Shown piece after piece: positions 46,833 to 59,855 of a stretch of 64,000 nt of DNA. Numbering within the stretch: position 1 is the stretch's first letter; the number at the start of each line of letters is the position of its first letter. The notes beneath the pieces were generated by a model, which had not been told where the DNA came from, ran no database searches, and was given only the letters and a program-made list of their open reading frames with translations. The stretch comes from Coraliomargarita sinensis (GTDB lineage: Bacteria > Verrucomicrobiota > Verrucomicrobiia > Opitutales > Coraliomargaritaceae): the NCBI RefSeq assembly GCF_003185655.1, contig NZ_QHJQ01000011.1:35444-99443 (forward strand), written 5' to 3'. A program made the position numbers and the translations under genes.

Positions 46833-48530
46833 TTACTCGGCTGTTTCTGTGCTCTCCGCAGGTAGCCCACGTAGGATGAGTTCGTTGGTCAAATCGCTAC
46901 GAGTGGTAAAGCTGGCCCAGCGTTCAAGCATGGTGCGCGTTTGTGCCAGATCAGGATCTTCTTCGCTGAGTTCAGGCACTTCCTTCGACTTGACATAGAC
47001 AAAGGTTCCGGTGCCCCGCAAAGTCAGCATGGGCGAAATTTCACCTTCATTCAAGGACTGTGCCTGTTGCAATGCGGAGCGGTTCAAATCTGACGGAGCA
47101 TCCTTCACTTCGAAGCTTTCGTAGCTTGTGACTTCAAGGTCGAGTGACTCGGCGGCTTCAGCGAACGCCGTGCCTTCGGATACCGCGGTTTCCAGTTCGC
47201 TTTTAAGGCTTTCGCCCTTCTCGTTAAAAAGACGACGCTTCTCCTGGGTGCTGTAGTCCGTTGCGACTTCAGCAGCCACATCCTCGTAGGGTGGGATTTT
47301 GGGTTCGATACGTCCCTTGTAGATGAGGACGGCATAGCCTCCATCGACTTCATAAGCGTCGGAGTAGTAGCGCTTGCCGGTCAGAGCAAAAGCGGATTCA
47401 AGCATTTCCGGTGAGAGTGCACGCTGACGTGCACCCGCTTCGGTGTATGGTTCGATCTCGGTCAGGCTGACTCCGTTATCGTTCAGCAACTGGTTGAAGC
47501 TGGCCGAGTCGAGTTCAATACTGTCACGATAGAGTTGATAGGCGAACGCCTGAGCCGCTTCATTTGCTGCCAGCGAGGCCTGCTGCTCCGCATAGCTTTG
47601 GGCAACGGCTTCACGAACTTTATCGAAAGTGACAGTTTCAGTCTGTTTTTCCGGTTCAGCATCTCCTTCCGCCTCAGCCTCTTCGCCGTCACTGCTGGCA
47701 TCTGTCTGGTTGGCGGCCTCATACCCGGCAACGAAGTCGGCACGGTTGGCGGCGAAGTGTTCGCGTAATTCAGCCTCGTCGGCTTCATCCGCTTGGCCAG
47801 TGAAGCGCTCGGACTCGAAAAGTACATAGCTGGCCTGCACCCGTTCCGGGATCTCGTAGCGTTGTTTGTTCTCTTCGTAGTAAGCCTTGAGCGTTGCTTC
47901 GTCCGGTTCGATTTCCGGTTGAAAGTCATTGTAAGCGAGCCCGGCTGTAGCGAGACTCAGTTTGGTGCGGCTTTGCCGGGCCTGCGCGGATGCTTCGGCA
48001 GGCAAAAGGTAGCCCGGTCCTGCCAGAGCCTCATTGACCTGTTCGATACGGTAGTCCTCTTCAAGTGCCTTGATCACGAGACCTTTGGGTGCGCGGGGGT
48101 TGGACTCGTAGCTGTCGACAAAATTCACATAGCTGTCGGTGCTGAAATTGCCGTCCGGGCCACGAAAGGCGTTTTTGGTTCTGATGTACTCCGCAAGGGC
48201 CTCCTGGCTTGGTGCCGGGATGCCGATCTCGTCGGCCAGGCTCAACATGGCAATTCGGCCGGTGAGAGCATTTTGGAACTGTTGGTCGCTGCGGAATTGC
48301 TGTCCGTTCAGCATCGCACTCAACGAAACCTTTTGCCCGATCTCACCTGCTTCCAGACGGGAATTCAGGTCAATGCCGTAAAAAAGGCTTTCCTGATAGT
48401 TCGACCGGTCTGTCGTGCAACCGGGGGTGTTGCCGATCGTAAAGACGAAGGCAATAATGATGACGGCCAACAGGGTGAGGAATATCCAGCGCCCGTGGCG
48501 AATAAGGTGGTGTTGAATCCAAGAAATCAT
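46833..48530 (-). CDS. PpiD/SurA-like periplasmic folding factor
   Basis: 565 residues. One N-terminal membrane helix (~15-33, IFLTLLAVIIIAFVFTIG) anchors a long periplasmic part, the topology of PpiD. A SurA_N-like region follows (~55-200), then an acidic low-complexity insert (SSDGEEAEAEGDAEPEKQTE) around residue 285 and a C-terminal region with a weak parvulin-like match. It probably assists folding of exported proteins; whether it keeps prolyl isomerase activity is uncertain. It is in the same leftward run as the YihY gene, 79 nt downstream of it. Confidence 0.75.
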   Translation of the reverse strand: MISWIQHHLIRHGRWIFLTLLAVIIIAFVFTIGNTPGCTTDRSNYQESLFYGIDLNSRLEAGEIGQKVSLSAMLNGQQFRSDQQFQNALTGRIAMLSLADEIGIPAPSQEALAEYIRTKNAFRGPDGNFSTDSYVNFVDSYESNPRAPKGLVIKALEEDYRIEQVNEALAGPGYLLPAEASAQARQSRTKLSLATAGLAYNDFQPEIEPDEATLKAYYEENKQRYEIPERVQASYVLFESERFTGQADEADEAELREHFAANRADFVAGYEAANQTDASSDGEEAEAEGDAEPEKQTETVTFDKVREAVAQSYAEQQASLAANEAAQAFAYQLYRDSIELDSASFNQLLNDNGVSLTEIEPYTEAGARQRALSPEMLESAFALTGKRYYSDAYEVDGGYAVLIYKGRIEPKIPPYEDVAAEVATDYSTQEKRRLFNEKGESLKSELETAVSEGTAFAEAAESLDLEVTSYESFEVKDAPSDLNRSALQQAQSLNEGEISPMLTLRGTGTFVYVKSKEVPELSEEDPDLAQTRTMLERWASFTTRSDLTNELILRGLPAESTETAE

Positions 48531-48609
48531 GAGTTGGGAAAATCAGAAACCGACGGAGGTTAGGTGCGGCTACTGCCCTGTCAACCTATTGGTTGGCCGA
48601 TCAAGCCGC

Positions 48610-50031
48610 TTATACTAGTTCACTCAGCTTGCGCGATGCACTGGGGCAATCCTTTAGCGAAAGAACCTCATCCAAATAGGCCCGTATTGCCGGATCAACC
48701 GCAGTCACGATATCCAGCCCCTCGTTGTTGCCGTAGGCTTCAATACTTTGTTTGAAGTCGCCCAGGGTAATACTCTCTGCCGGTTTACCCAGTTGGTAGG
48801 CGCGGTTCCGCTCTTCCTCGCTGTTTTTTCCTTCGATGGGCACAAGGTAGCCGATCTTACAGAGGCGGGCAATACTCGTATTCAGAATATGGCTGGGAAC
48901 GCGAAGCTTTTCAAGTAATTCGCTGGAATGAATGGGTGGGTGTCCCGACTGGAAGCGTCTGGTTGCAAGTAAGAGTATTCCGAGCGAAATGACCTCCCGG
49001 GCCCGCTCACTGGTTTTTTGCCAGGCATTCTCATTGGTCAGGAAGTCGGCATTTTGCACGGCGTAAGTGACTTGTCCTCCCAAAAGAATCAGCAGCCAGA
49101 AGATGAAGAGACCCAGCATGAGAATGACAATAATTCCGACCGAGCCATAGAGGCTGTTCGTCTGGACCACGCGGTTCACGTAGAGGAACGACAACATATT
49201 GTAGAGGTGCAGGAGGATGACGACCAGTACGGCCCCACAGAAAGCCGGCCGCCATTCGACTCGCGTATTCGGAATGAACCGGAAGAAAAATGCCAGTAGT
49301 GTCGAGATCAGGACAAAGGTGATGACCGGGGAGAAAAACTGGATAAGTGACGCCAGTGTCGTGCCGAAAGGCAGGTCACTGGCAATCTGGACAAATGCAT
49401 TGGCCGCGATGAGGGTCAGCGACAAAGTGCCGACGACTGCACCCAGACTGATAAAGGTCCAGTAAGTGACGATGCGTTCACCGATCTTCCGCCCTTTGTC
49501 CACCCCCCAGAGTGAATTGAATGAACCTTCGATCGAAGACAGTACCTGAATGCCGATAAAGAAGAGCATGATCAGGCCGACGGCACCCACCGTGCCCGAA
49601 CTGGCGGCAGCGCTGAACTGATTGATGATCTCAATCATCTGATCGGAGAGGGTGTCGCCGCCTTCACCTTCGAGGGCGATTTGAGGAGCGGCAAAGGCGA
49701 TCGCGTTATAAATGCCTTCGATCACAATTTCATTATTACCTTTTTCAAGGGCAAAGCCGGAAATCATAATGCCGAGCGCAATCAAGGGGCCGATGCCGAT
49801 CAGGGAGTAGAAGGTGAGCGCCGCCGCCTGAACGGGGATCTTATTTCGTCGCAGACCCTGCCAGGTGAGTGTGAGTATACGCAGAAGGTGATAGAGCCGC
49901 GCACGAACGGTCTTACGCCCGAGATGTTCCAGCTCCCAGATGTCCCGCCCCATGAGGTCACGTGTCCGGTCTGCATAAACTTTCAGTTCATCCAGTGGGG
50001 TCGTTTTTTTGCCTGATTTGTTGTTGTGCAA
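48610..50031 (-). CDS. YihY/BrkB family membrane protein with C-terminal winged-helix region
   Basis: 473 residues. The six-helix YihY/BrkB domain (~60-340) contains the family segments [34 protein letters not shown] and [20 protein letters not shown]. The C-terminal ~110 residues are soluble and look like a winged helix ([32 protein letters not shown]), as in several longer homologues. The family was once mis-described as RNase BN; its function is unknown. It follows the GYF-domain gene after 20 nt. Confidence 0.88.
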   Translation of the reverse strand: MHNNKSGKKTTPLDELKVYADRTRDLMGRDIWELEHLGRKTVRARLYHLLRILTLTWQGLRRNKIPVQAAALTFYSLIGIGPLIALGIMISGFALEKGNNEIVIEGIYNAIAFAAPQIALEGEGGDTLSDQMIEIINQFSAAASSGTVGAVGLIMLFFIGIQVLSSIEGSFNSLWGVDKGRKIGERIVTYWTFISLGAVVGTLSLTLIAANAFVQIASDLPFGTTLASLIQFFSPVITFVLISTLLAFFFRFIPNTRVEWRPAFCGAVLVVILLHLYNMLSFLYVNRVVQTNSLYGSVGIIVILMLGLFIFWLLILLGGQVTYAVQNADFLTNENAWQKTSERAREVISLGILLLATRRFQSGHPPIHSSELLEKLRVPSHILNTSIARLCKIGYLVPIEGKNSEEERNRAYQLGKPAESITLGDFKQSIEAYGNNEGLDIVTAVDPAIRAYLDEVLSLKDCPSASRKLSELV

Positions 50032-50051
50032 AACTCTTCCCCCGGGGGCAC

Positions 50052-50864
50052 TTATTGCGTGAACAGGCTGAGCAGAATCGAGCTGTAGAATTCCGCAAAG
50101 CGGTCGTTCAGGGCCAGGTAGGCAAGAGCGCCGTTCCCTCCGATCCCCATAACAATAGAGAGGAGCATAATCGAAAGTCGTTGCGAGATGGTGGCGAGGA
50201 AGACGCCCGCTCCGCCTAACCCGAAAGCCAGCATGAGCAGTGGATCGCTCAAGGCCCAGCCGACATAGACGCCGAAGCCGAGGCCCAGCATGCCGCGACC
50301 GCGAATCAGAGGATAAATGTCAGTGACTGAAAGCAGTAGCAGGACTGCCATGATGAGATCGAACATTCCCACGAGAAAGAAGGGATGGTTGAGAAGGTTG
50401 CCGTAAGTGCCTTCGTTCGATGCGCCCTGAATCGCGTCAAGGTGCGGAATAATAAACGAGATCGCCGATAAGAGCATCATTAGGCCCAGCGTCATGGAAG
50501 CAAGTGCCACGGCCCGTTCGAAACTCTTTTGGCTTTGTTTCAAGTGGCGGGTTTCTTCGGTGTCGGCTTCAGCGGCCTTGAGCATGTTTTCGACACTGAT
50601 GCCACCTGCCTCGCCTGAATCTTCTTCGGATCCCTCCTTCTCCTCGTCGTGCCCGATCCGGAGTTTAATGCTCTCTTTTTTGGGAAAGACTTGAGCCATC
50701 AACTCTTCATTGAGCCCCAGAGGAACCCATTCCTCTTTTTCCTCGTCGTAATAGAGCGTGTTTTCCGTGACCTGGCCTGCTTCGGCAAGCGTAAGCAACT
50801 TCGATATGTTGAAGGGCCCCCGGGACTCGTCCTGCTCAGGTGTGCGGATATAGTAGTCAGGCAT
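50052..50864 (-). CDS. GYF_2 (DUF4339) domain membrane protein
   Basis: 270 residues. Residues 1-50 match the GYF_2/DUF4339 domain ([34 protein letters not shown]), a putative Pro-rich peptide binder often fused to membrane segments. An acidic linker (~75-95) leads to about five membrane helices (~115-265). Function is unknown. It lies 8 nt after the response regulator and 20 nt before the YihY gene, suggesting co-transcription. Confidence 0.72.
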   Translation of the reverse strand: MPDYYIRTPEQDESRGPFNISKLLTLAEAGQVTENTLYYDEEKEEWVPLGLNEELMAQVFPKKESIKLRIGHDEEKEGSEEDSGEAGGISVENMLKAAEADTEETRHLKQSQKSFERAVALASMTLGLMMLLSAISFIIPHLDAIQGASNEGTYGNLLNHPFFLVGMFDLIMAVLLLLSVTDIYPLIRGRGMLGLGFGVYVGWALSDPLLMLAFGLGGAGVFLATISQRLSIMLLSIVMGIGGNGALAYLALNDRFAEFYSSILLSLFTQ

Positions 50865-50872
50865 AAGTCAGG

Positions 50873-51736
50873 CTAGTTCTGTTCAGGCTTTTTGTTGGTT
50901 AGGTCTGTCAGGGCACGTATAATTGTGTCCCGGCGAATCGGTTTGGCAATGTAATGCTGCATGCCGATTTTTCGGCAACGTCGCTCGATGCCGTCTGTAA
51001 CGTCGGCGGTAACGGCGATGATGGGTGTGTTGCGATTCAGGTTGGCACCGGTCACGATCTCACGGGTCGCGTCAAACCCGTCGAGCTTCGGCATGGTAAG
51101 GTCCATCAGGATGACATCGAATTTGATCTCTTTGCAGATTTGAATCGCATCATGCCCGTTCCGCACGGCATGTGGAACCGCTCCGAATCTTTCGATGAAC
51201 TTCTGAATCATGAAGAGGTTGGCTTCGTCATCCTCAACAATCAGGATGTGCAGGTCGTCGGAGTTATCCGCTTTTGGTTCCTCGTCGGGTCGGTGGAGCT
51301 TTGGCGGCGGCGGTGCATCAATGCCGGAGGCGACTTTCGGAGCCAGCATTACGGTCGCATTTCGAATAAATTCCCTAGCTTCCAACTCCGATGACTCATC
51401 GGTGCCGGCCGCTTCGATCAGGAGCATCCCGGTGAAGTGGTGTTCTTGAAAGATCGGCTCGCCGATCACATTGTCGACCCCCGTGCTCAGTTCTTCAAGC
51501 GCATCGACAACCAGAGGAGTATTGTCCCGTTTGCTGACACCTTCGTCGCTCCAGTGGGCCAGAGGTTCCAGCAGCACTGCATCCGGGCTCAACTTGAACA
51601 AGCCCACGCGGTCTGCCTCGAGCGTTTGCCCGATCAGGCCGAGAACTTCCTCAAGTTGGGCAACCTGATCTGCTTCACTGCTGAGTACACTTTGCGCTGC
51701 AGCAAGCGTCTTGATGGAGGACAGAGAATGCTTCAT
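50873..51736 (-). CDS. GAF-like and response-regulator receiver protein
   Basis: 287 residues. The N-terminal ~135 residues look like a degenerate GAF domain (LGLIGQTLEADRVGLFKL). A Pro-rich linker (APPPPKLHRPDEEP) joins a CheY-like receiver (~160-282) with acidic pocket E168/D169/D170, phospho-acceptor D212 in VILMDLTMPKLDG and lysine in YIAKPIRR. There is no output domain, so it probably works through partner binding, or phosphorelay. No histidine kinase lies nearby. It heads the leftward run to DUF4250. Confidence 0.82.
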   Translation of the reverse strand: MKHSLSSIKTLAAAQSVLSSEADQVAQLEEVLGLIGQTLEADRVGLFKLSPDAVLLEPLAHWSDEGVSKRDNTPLVVDALEELSTGVDNVIGEPIFQEHHFTGMLLIEAAGTDESSELEAREFIRNATVMLAPKVASGIDAPPPPKLHRPDEEPKADNSDDLHILIVEDDEANLFMIQKFIERFGAVPHAVRNGHDAIQICKEIKFDVILMDLTMPKLDGFDATREIVTGANLNRNTPIIAVTADVTDGIERRCRKIGMQHYIAKPIRRDTIIRALTDLTNKKPEQN

Positions 51737-51827
51737 GAAAGATATTGGCTCTAATAAACTTCATGTTGTCGAGTCATCTAGCAAATCCAAGCTTTTACCG
51801 ACCGTTTGATTTACGAAGTGTTGACAC

Positions 51828-51857
51828 GAAAAAGCCCCTCCTTTTCGGGAGGGGCTT
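51828..51857 (-). terminator. Rho-independent terminator of ppdK
   Basis: On the minus strand a 10-bp stem (51848-51857 with 51832-51841) with a 6-nt loop runs into TTTTT, 25 nt after the ppdK stop. It separates ppdK from the response-regulator run. Confidence 0.88.
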
Positions 51858-51882
51858 CGTGAAAGCGAGTCGGGGATCTCGA

Positions 51883-54621
<2,739 letters not shown>

Positions 54622-54836
54622 GGGAACGACCTTGTTCTGGATCGAGTTGAGGTCCGAATTTGTCCCGGCCTCGGGACGCCTTCGGCGTGGAAGGTGGCGT
54701 TGAAAAAGCATTTCGACATGGCTGTCAACGGATTAGAACGCAAGTAGACGGGTGAAAAACAAAAATCAAAAAATGCGGCACGGAATTTCTTATTGGAGTT
54801 GCCAGCCGCCGACTCACTTGCATAGCTCCAAAACAA

Positions 54837-55976
54837 ATGAGTGACGACCGACCTGAAAAGGATGACGAAAACTTTGAGGAATCAGAGCCGACGAATGGTG
54901 CCCCTGAGGACGAAAGGCCCAAAAAACCCGACCCGGATTCGGGTCAGGACGACGCCGCATCCGATGACAAGAAAGCGGATGATAGCTCGAGCCCGATCGA
55001 TGATATCGACGAGGCGGAAAAGTTTGACGAGATATTTGACGAAGAGACGGATCCCGACCTTTCCGATTATTATTATGATGAGATCGAGGACTACGGGCTG
55101 GACGAATACGACGTGCCAAGAAAGCCCCGGTCTGCTGCGGGCCGTTTTCTAACCCGGGAGCGCAGGCACGAAGGTGTTCAGGAGTCAGGCGATGATTCGG
55201 AAGATGAAGACAGTGACGAAGAAGGCATGTCCTTCCTTGAGCATTTGGAGGAATTCCGCTGGACGATCGGCCGCAGTGTGATCGCCTTCATTATCGGTGT
55301 CGCCGTGGTGGTGATTTTTCACAAGACGATTGCCGAATGGATACAAATGCCTCTGAACAAAGCCTATGGTTCCGCCGAGGTGGCCGGGCAAAATCTGATT
55401 ACCTACAAGGCGATGGGAGTGATTTCGGTTTTCTTCCAGATTGCCCTGCTCGGCGGGCTCACGCTCTCCATGCCTTTCATGCTATATTTCCTGGGGAGCT
55501 TTGTCGCTCCGGGACTTACCGAGAAAGAGCGTAAAGTTCTGCGCCCGGCCTGCTACGCTGCCTTTCTGTTATTCCTGATCGGGGTATCCTTTGCGTTCTT
55601 TATCATCCTTCCCCTGGCTTTGGGGTTCACTGTCCGGCTGAACGAGCATCTGGGTTTTGATATCCTGTGGGCTGCCTCCGACTACTATAACATGGTGGTC
55701 TGGTTTTCACTTGCGATCGGGTTCTTTTTTCAGTTTCCGCTCGTGGTGGTCCTCTTGGTTTACATGGGCGTGCTCAATACGGAGACACTCAAGCGTGTCC
55801 GGCGCATGGTCTTCGTGGGGCTTATGATATTCTCCGCGCTGGTTTCGCCCGGCGGCGACCCCATCTCGTTGGCGACAACCACCGGCTTCATGTATGGTCT
55901 TTACGAATTGGCGATTTGGACCGGAATGCGCATCGAACGGAAGAAGCGCGAGGAAGAAGACGAGGCTCTCGAGTAG
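54837..55976 (+). CDS. tatC: TatC protein translocase with long acidic N-terminal extension
   Basis: 379 residues, about 130 longer than typical TatC. The family core begins at M131 ([17 protein letters not shown]) and has six membrane segments with [17 protein letters not shown] and [15 protein letters not shown], ending near the usual place. Residues 1-130 are highly acidic and low complexity (many D/E/S), probably cytoplasmic. Starting at the core ATG (55227) is possible but no suitable ribosome site is visible there. TatC recruits twin-arginine precursors such as the Tat-signal oxidoreductase at 39286-40650. tatA/B are not adjacent. Confidence 0.92.
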   Translation: MSDDRPEKDDENFEESEPTNGAPEDERPKKPDPDSGQDDAASDDKKADDSSSPIDDIDEAEKFDEIFDEETDPDLSDYYYDEIEDYGLDEYDVPRKPRSAAGRFLTRERRHEGVQESGDDSEDEDSDEEGMSFLEHLEEFRWTIGRSVIAFIIGVAVVVIFHKTIAEWIQMPLNKAYGSAEVAGQNLITYKAMGVISVFFQIALLGGLTLSMPFMLYFLGSFVAPGLTEKERKVLRPACYAAFLLFLIGVSFAFFIILPLALGFTVRLNEHLGFDILWAASDYYNMVVWFSLAIGFFFQFPLVVVLLVYMGVLNTETLKRVRRMVFVGLMIFSALVSPGGDPISLATTTGFMYGLYELAIWTGMRIERKKREEEDEALE

Positions 55977-55985
55977 GGGGCACAC

Positions 55986-56024
55986 AAAAAAAAGGGCCGC
56001 CTCTTTTGGGGCGGCCCTTTTTTT
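55986..56024. terminator. Bidirectional terminator between tatC and a leftward gene
   Basis: A perfect 11-bp GC-rich stem (55991-56001 with 56010-56020), flanked by A tract on one side and T tract on the other, sits between the convergent tatC and the small membrane protein gene. It should work in both directions. Confidence 0.92.
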
Positions 56025-56037
56025 ATCTGCGGAAAAA

Positions 56038-56286
56038 TTATTTGGCGTTCTCTTTGCGCTGCTTGAGCTGATCCATCAGCACGACCAGGAACATGTAGAT
56101 CGCGAACCAAAAGGTGGCGGCCACTGGGACTGCGGCGAAGCAGGCCTGAAGCTGGGCGATCATCGGTTCCGGCGAAAAAGTAAAAGGACGCAGGATGACT
56201 GCCATGAATATGTAGAATCCGAGAGTGAGCACGTTGGCGATAACATGGTGCACCGGATTGAGCAGCTTTTGGTAGGATTTTTCCAT
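56038..56286 (-). CDS. Small two-helix membrane protein
   Basis: 82 residues with two predicted helices (~18-33, VLTLGFYIFMAVIL; ~48-72, FAAVPVAATFWFAIYMFLVV). The N-terminus is polar (MEKSYQKLLNPVHH) and the C-terminus basic (KQRKENAK). No family is recognised. A terminator beyond its stop and a clear gap to tlyA support it as a real gene. Its start lies 51 nt after the tlyA stop, so it could be co-transcribed with tlyA. Confidence 0.6.
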   Translation of the reverse strand: MEKSYQKLLNPVHHVIANVLTLGFYIFMAVILRPFTFSPEPMIAQLQACFAAVPVAATFWFAIYMFLVVLMDQLKQRKENAK

Positions 56287-56337
56287 CGTGTCGATGAGAG
56301 AAGCCCTGAAAACCGGTCTGTCAAAACGAAATTACGC

Positions 56338-57099
56338 TTATCCCTGCCCCTTATTCCTAAGTCCGATCAGAAACTCGCGGTTTCCGTCGGTTCCTTTAAT
56401 GGGGGAGTCGATCATGCCAACGAGCTCGGCGCCGGATAGTTCGGAAAGGGCGAAATCACGAATTTCCTGGAGGACACGCTGATGGACGGCGGCATCACGG
56501 ATGATGCCGCGGCCGGCATCGACTTCTTCCTTCCGGGCTTCAAACTGGGGTTTGACCAGCGCAATCAGGCAGCCGCCGGGCTCCAGAAAAGTCCAGACTG
56601 CGGGCAGCACTTTAGTCAGTGAAATAAAGGAGAGATCCATCACGATTCTCGGATAGCTGTCGCGTGTGAGGTCGCCGGGTTTGAGGTGGCGCGCGTTGGT
56701 CTTTTCCAGATTGGTGACACGCGGGTCTTGAATCAGTTTATTATGCATCTGCGCCCGGCCGACGTCGACACAGGTGGCGCTGGTGGCGCCCCGTTGCAGG
56801 CAGCAATCGGTAAACCCGCCGGTTGAAGCGCCCACATCGAGGATAGGCAGGCCCTCCATCGAGATTTCGAATCGATCAAGAAACCCCTCCAGTTTCTCAC
56901 CGCCCCGGCTGACAAAGCGGGGTGGTTGCTCGACGGTCAATTCACTGTCAGCCGGAAGCGAGCGCCCCGGCTTATCCAGGCGTTCGGTCCCGAGAAGGAC
57001 TTTACCGGCCAGGATCAAGGCTTTCGCCCGCGAGCGTGAATCGGCCAGTCCCTTTTCGACGAGTAGTTCGTCGAGCCGTATTTTTTTAGGCGGCGGCAT
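56338..57099 (-). CDS. tlyA: TlyA family 16S/23S rRNA 2'-O-methyltransferase
   Basis: 253 residues. An S4 RNA-binding domain (~5-65, [20 protein letters not shown]) precedes an FtsJ-like methyltransferase domain with SAM motif [16 protein letters not shown] near residue 88 and [25 protein letters not shown]. TlyA proteins methylate the 2'-O of cytidines in rRNA and were historically annotated as hemolysin A. It lies 6 nt after the mechanosensitive channel gene, so the two share a transcript. Confidence 0.92.
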   Translation of the reverse strand: MPPPKKIRLDELLVEKGLADSRSRAKALILAGKVLLGTERLDKPGRSLPADSELTVEQPPRFVSRGGEKLEGFLDRFEISMEGLPILDVGASTGGFTDCCLQRGATSATCVDVGRAQMHNKLIQDPRVTNLEKTNARHLKPGDLTRDSYPRIVMDLSFISLTKVLPAVWTFLEPGGCLIALVKPQFEARKEEVDAGRGIIRDAAVHQRVLQEIRDFALSELSGAELVGMIDSPIKGTDGNREFLIGLRNKGQG

Positions 57100-57105
57100 T
57101 AAAGG

Positions 57106-58395
57106 TTACTCCGGGTCCGGCTCTTCCCGTTTGACGAAATCGACATGGCTGGAGCGAATGTGCAAATCGCGCTGCGGGAACGGAATTTCGATACCGTTGG
57201 CCTTAAATGCGTCCCAGACCGCGAGGAGAGCTGCACTTTTGACGTTGGCCACACCATTAGCCGGGTCGGCGATCCAGATGCGCAGCTCAAGGTCGACCGA
57301 ACTGTCGCCGAAACCGGTCAGCAGGCAGGCCGGAGCGGGCTCTTTGAGAATACGGTCAATTGAGCGCGCTGCTTCCAGGACGATTTCGATACACTGATGC
57401 GGATCAGCGCCGTAGGAAACGCCGATGGGGATTCGTTGACGGACAAGATTATCGGTAAACGACCAATTCGTGACTTTTTGCGTAATCAGATCCTCGTTGG
57501 GGATGAGGTGCTCGGTGCCATCCCGCGTGATAATGGAGGCATATCGGGCCCGCAGGTTATTGATCCAGCCGTAGGTGCCTTCGATTTCGATGACGTCGCC
57601 GGGTTTGATGGAGTTGTCCATTAACAGAATGATGCCGCTGATGAAATTCGACACCACTTTTTGTAGGCCGAAGCCCAGGCCCAGGCCGATCGCTCCGCCC
57701 ATGACAGTGAGCGCGGAGAGGTCGATCCCCATCGCGTTCAGGGCCATCATGCCTGCGACGACCAGAATTAAAATACGCGCGACTTTGGAAATCAGGACTT
57801 TCAACGAACCGCTCATGCGGGGCACCCGCTGAACCTGGCGTTCGACGAGCCGTGCAATGGCCAGGCTCATCCAGAGTGCAAAAAGAATTGTGAATAGGCC
57901 GGCCAGCACCTGCCATGCGGATATACTGAACGTCCCCACGCCAAATCGTAGCTCATCCAAAAATTCAACTGCCGGTCCGGCCAGTGCGAGGATGCTGTAA
58001 GCCGTGAGCAGATAAAAGACGGCGGCCCAGGATTCGGCCCAAAAACGGTTTTTGATAAAACTGGTGACGAAACCAATTAAGAACCAGGCTGCCCCGAGGT
58101 AGTTGAAGAGTTGGAAGACCGAAGTTTCGAGCGGTGTCAGCAGTTCGAAACCAACATGCAGGACAAGTACGGCCACCCAAAAGACGATGAAGCTGCGCTG
58201 CTCCCGAAACCAGAGGCCGACGTTGTAAACCTTGTCTTCGCCTTTTTGCGTTCTGGGGACGAATTTTGCACTAAGCAGCAGAACAAGCAGCACAAGTAGC
58301 ACCTGCCAAAGATCACTAATTTCGTAGCCGGTATCCGGGATCAATAGTTTGCGCCATGCTTCCTGCATAATATGGTCCAGACTAGTGGGTCGCAT
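57106..58395 (-). CDS. MscS-family mechanosensitive channel
   Basis: 430 residues from the ATG at 58395; ATG at 58368 is also plausible. Four to six N-terminal helices are followed by the MscS core: the pore helix (VMGGAIGLGLGFGLQKVVSN) and beta domain (EIEGTYGWINNLRARYASI, HLIPNEDLITQKVTNWSF). The C-terminal domain ends at a polar tail. MscS channels open under membrane tension to release solutes on osmotic downshock, sensible for a marine bacterium. It is divergent from the cytochrome/PQQ dehydrogenase gene across about 50 bp. Confidence 0.93.
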   Translation of the reverse strand: MRPTSLDHIMQEAWRKLLIPDTGYEISDLWQVLLVLLVLLLSAKFVPRTQKGEDKVYNVGLWFREQRSFIVFWVAVLVLHVGFELLTPLETSVFQLFNYLGAAWFLIGFVTSFIKNRFWAESWAAVFYLLTAYSILALAGPAVEFLDELRFGVGTFSISAWQVLAGLFTILFALWMSLAIARLVERQVQRVPRMSGSLKVLISKVARILILVVAGMMALNAMGIDLSALTVMGGAIGLGLGFGLQKVVSNFISGIILLMDNSIKPGDVIEIEGTYGWINNLRARYASIITRDGTEHLIPNEDLITQKVTNWSFTDNLVRQRIPIGVSYGADPHQCIEIVLEAARSIDRILKEPAPACLLTGFGDSSVDLELRIWIADPANGVANVKSAALLAVWDAFKANGIEIPFPQRDLHIRSSHVDFVKREEPDPE

Positions 58396-58448
58396 ATTAC
58401 ATGCGCAATCTTTTTGATTTTTATGAAGCTTCGCGCAACTTACCAATT

Positions 58449-59855
58449 ATGCTCAAATTTATTCTAATCAGTTCTTCTCTGCTCGGCTTGGCGGTTTCCT
58501 GTTTCGGCCAGCTTCGTATCGGCACGGGTAAGGTCGAAAGCCTTTACACCCAGCATTGTCAGGTTTGCCACGGGGAGAATTTGGATGGGGGGCTAGGAGG
58601 TTCATTGATCGACCGCAAATCATGGAAGATTGTCGGCAAGGATCAGACTTTTCTGGAATACGTTCTTGCTGGTAACGCAGCGACCGGTATGCCCGCTTTT
58701 AAAGATAAGTTGACGCGGCCACAAATTCGCGCGCTCGAAATTTATATCGACGAACAGCGCCAGATCGCGCAAGCGGATCCCCCGGAGGCCGATACCAAAG
58801 GCGTGTATTCTTCCGGTGGATACGATTTTAAACTGGAGACTGTGGTCGAGGGTTTGGACATCCCGTGGTCAATGGCCTTTCTGCCGAACGGTGATTATCT
58901 GATTGCTGAGCGCCCTGGCCCGGTACGGCTCTTTGAAGACGGTGAGCTATTGCCTCCGGTGGAAGATACCCCGGATGTCTGGGCCAAAGGGCAGGGCGGT
59001 ATGATGGAAGTCGCCCTGCATCCCGACTTCCGTAAAAATGGGTGGGTCTATTTGGCCTACTCCGCCGCCGGGGAAGAGAATGACAGTGTGGGGATGACGA
59101 AGATCGTTCGCGGTCGGATTATCGATAATATGTGGTTGGATGAAGAACTGATCTTCGAGGCCCCTGAAGAAACCTACATCTCAACAAGCCGCCACTTCGG
59201 CACCCGTCTGGTCTTCAAAGATGGTTATCTTTACTTCGCGATCGGCGACCGCGGCCGAAAAGAGAACGCTCAGGATTTATCGCTTCCCAACGGTAAAATA
59301 CACCGGGTCCATGACGACGGGCGCGTGCCTGAAGATAATCCCTTTGCCGATAAGGCAGGTGCCTTTCCCACGATATGGACCTACGGCAATCGTAATCCCC
59401 AAGGCCTGGATATGCATCCGACAACTGGTGCGATCTGGGAATCCGAGCACGGCCCGCGAGGTGGTGACGAGATCAACCGTATTGAGCGCGGCATCAACTA
59501 CGGTTGGCCTGTTATTACCTACGGGATGAATTACAGTGGCACGCCGATCACCGAGAAAACCGAGATGGAGGGTATGGAACAGCCCAAGTTGTATTGGACG
59601 CCCTCGATTGCCGTCTGCGGGATCGACTTTTACGAAGGTAATGTTTTTCCCGAATGGAAGCATGACCTGTTTGCCGGCGGCCTTGCCTCGAAAGAATTGC
59701 ACCGCTTGGAAATCGAAAGTGGTGAAGTTGCCAACTCGAGCATCGTTATGAAGGGTGCCGGCCGGGTCCGCGACGTGGCCAGCGGGCCGGACGGATACCT
59801 CTATCTTGTTCTCAATGGGCCGGACCGGATCGTGCGCCTGGTGCCCGTGAAGTGA
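58449..59855 (+). CDS. Cytochrome c and PQQ-dependent sugar dehydrogenase (Asd type) fusion
   Basis: 468 residues from the ATG at 58449, where a signal peptide starts (MLKFILISSSLLGLAVSCF). Residues ~28-110 are a class-I cytochrome c (CQVCH, Met in GMPAFKDKLT). Residues ~125-465 are the soluble aldose/sugar dehydrogenase propeller (WSMAFLPNGDYLIAERPGPV, DRGRKENAQDLSLPNGKIHR, GNRNPQGLD, GPRGGDEINRI, YGWPVITYG). The protein likely oxidises sugars in the periplasm and passes electrons to its own heme. rsmJ overlaps its stop by one base. Confidence 0.92.
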   Translation: MLKFILISSSLLGLAVSCFGQLRIGTGKVESLYTQHCQVCHGENLDGGLGGSLIDRKSWKIVGKDQTFLEYVLAGNAATGMPAFKDKLTRPQIRALEIYIDEQRQIAQADPPEADTKGVYSSGGYDFKLETVVEGLDIPWSMAFLPNGDYLIAERPGPVRLFEDGELLPPVEDTPDVWAKGQGGMMEVALHPDFRKNGWVYLAYSAAGEENDSVGMTKIVRGRIIDNMWLDEELIFEAPEETYISTSRHFGTRLVFKDGYLYFAIGDRGRKENAQDLSLPNGKIHRVHDDGRVPEDNPFADKAGAFPTIWTYGNRNPQGLDMHPTTGAIWESEHGPRGGDEINRIERGINYGWPVITYGMNYSGTPITEKTEMEGMEQPKLYWTPSIAVCGIDFYEGNVFPEWKHDLFAGGLASKELHRLEIESGEVANSSIVMKGAGRVRDVASGPDGYLYLVLNGPDRIVRLVPVK

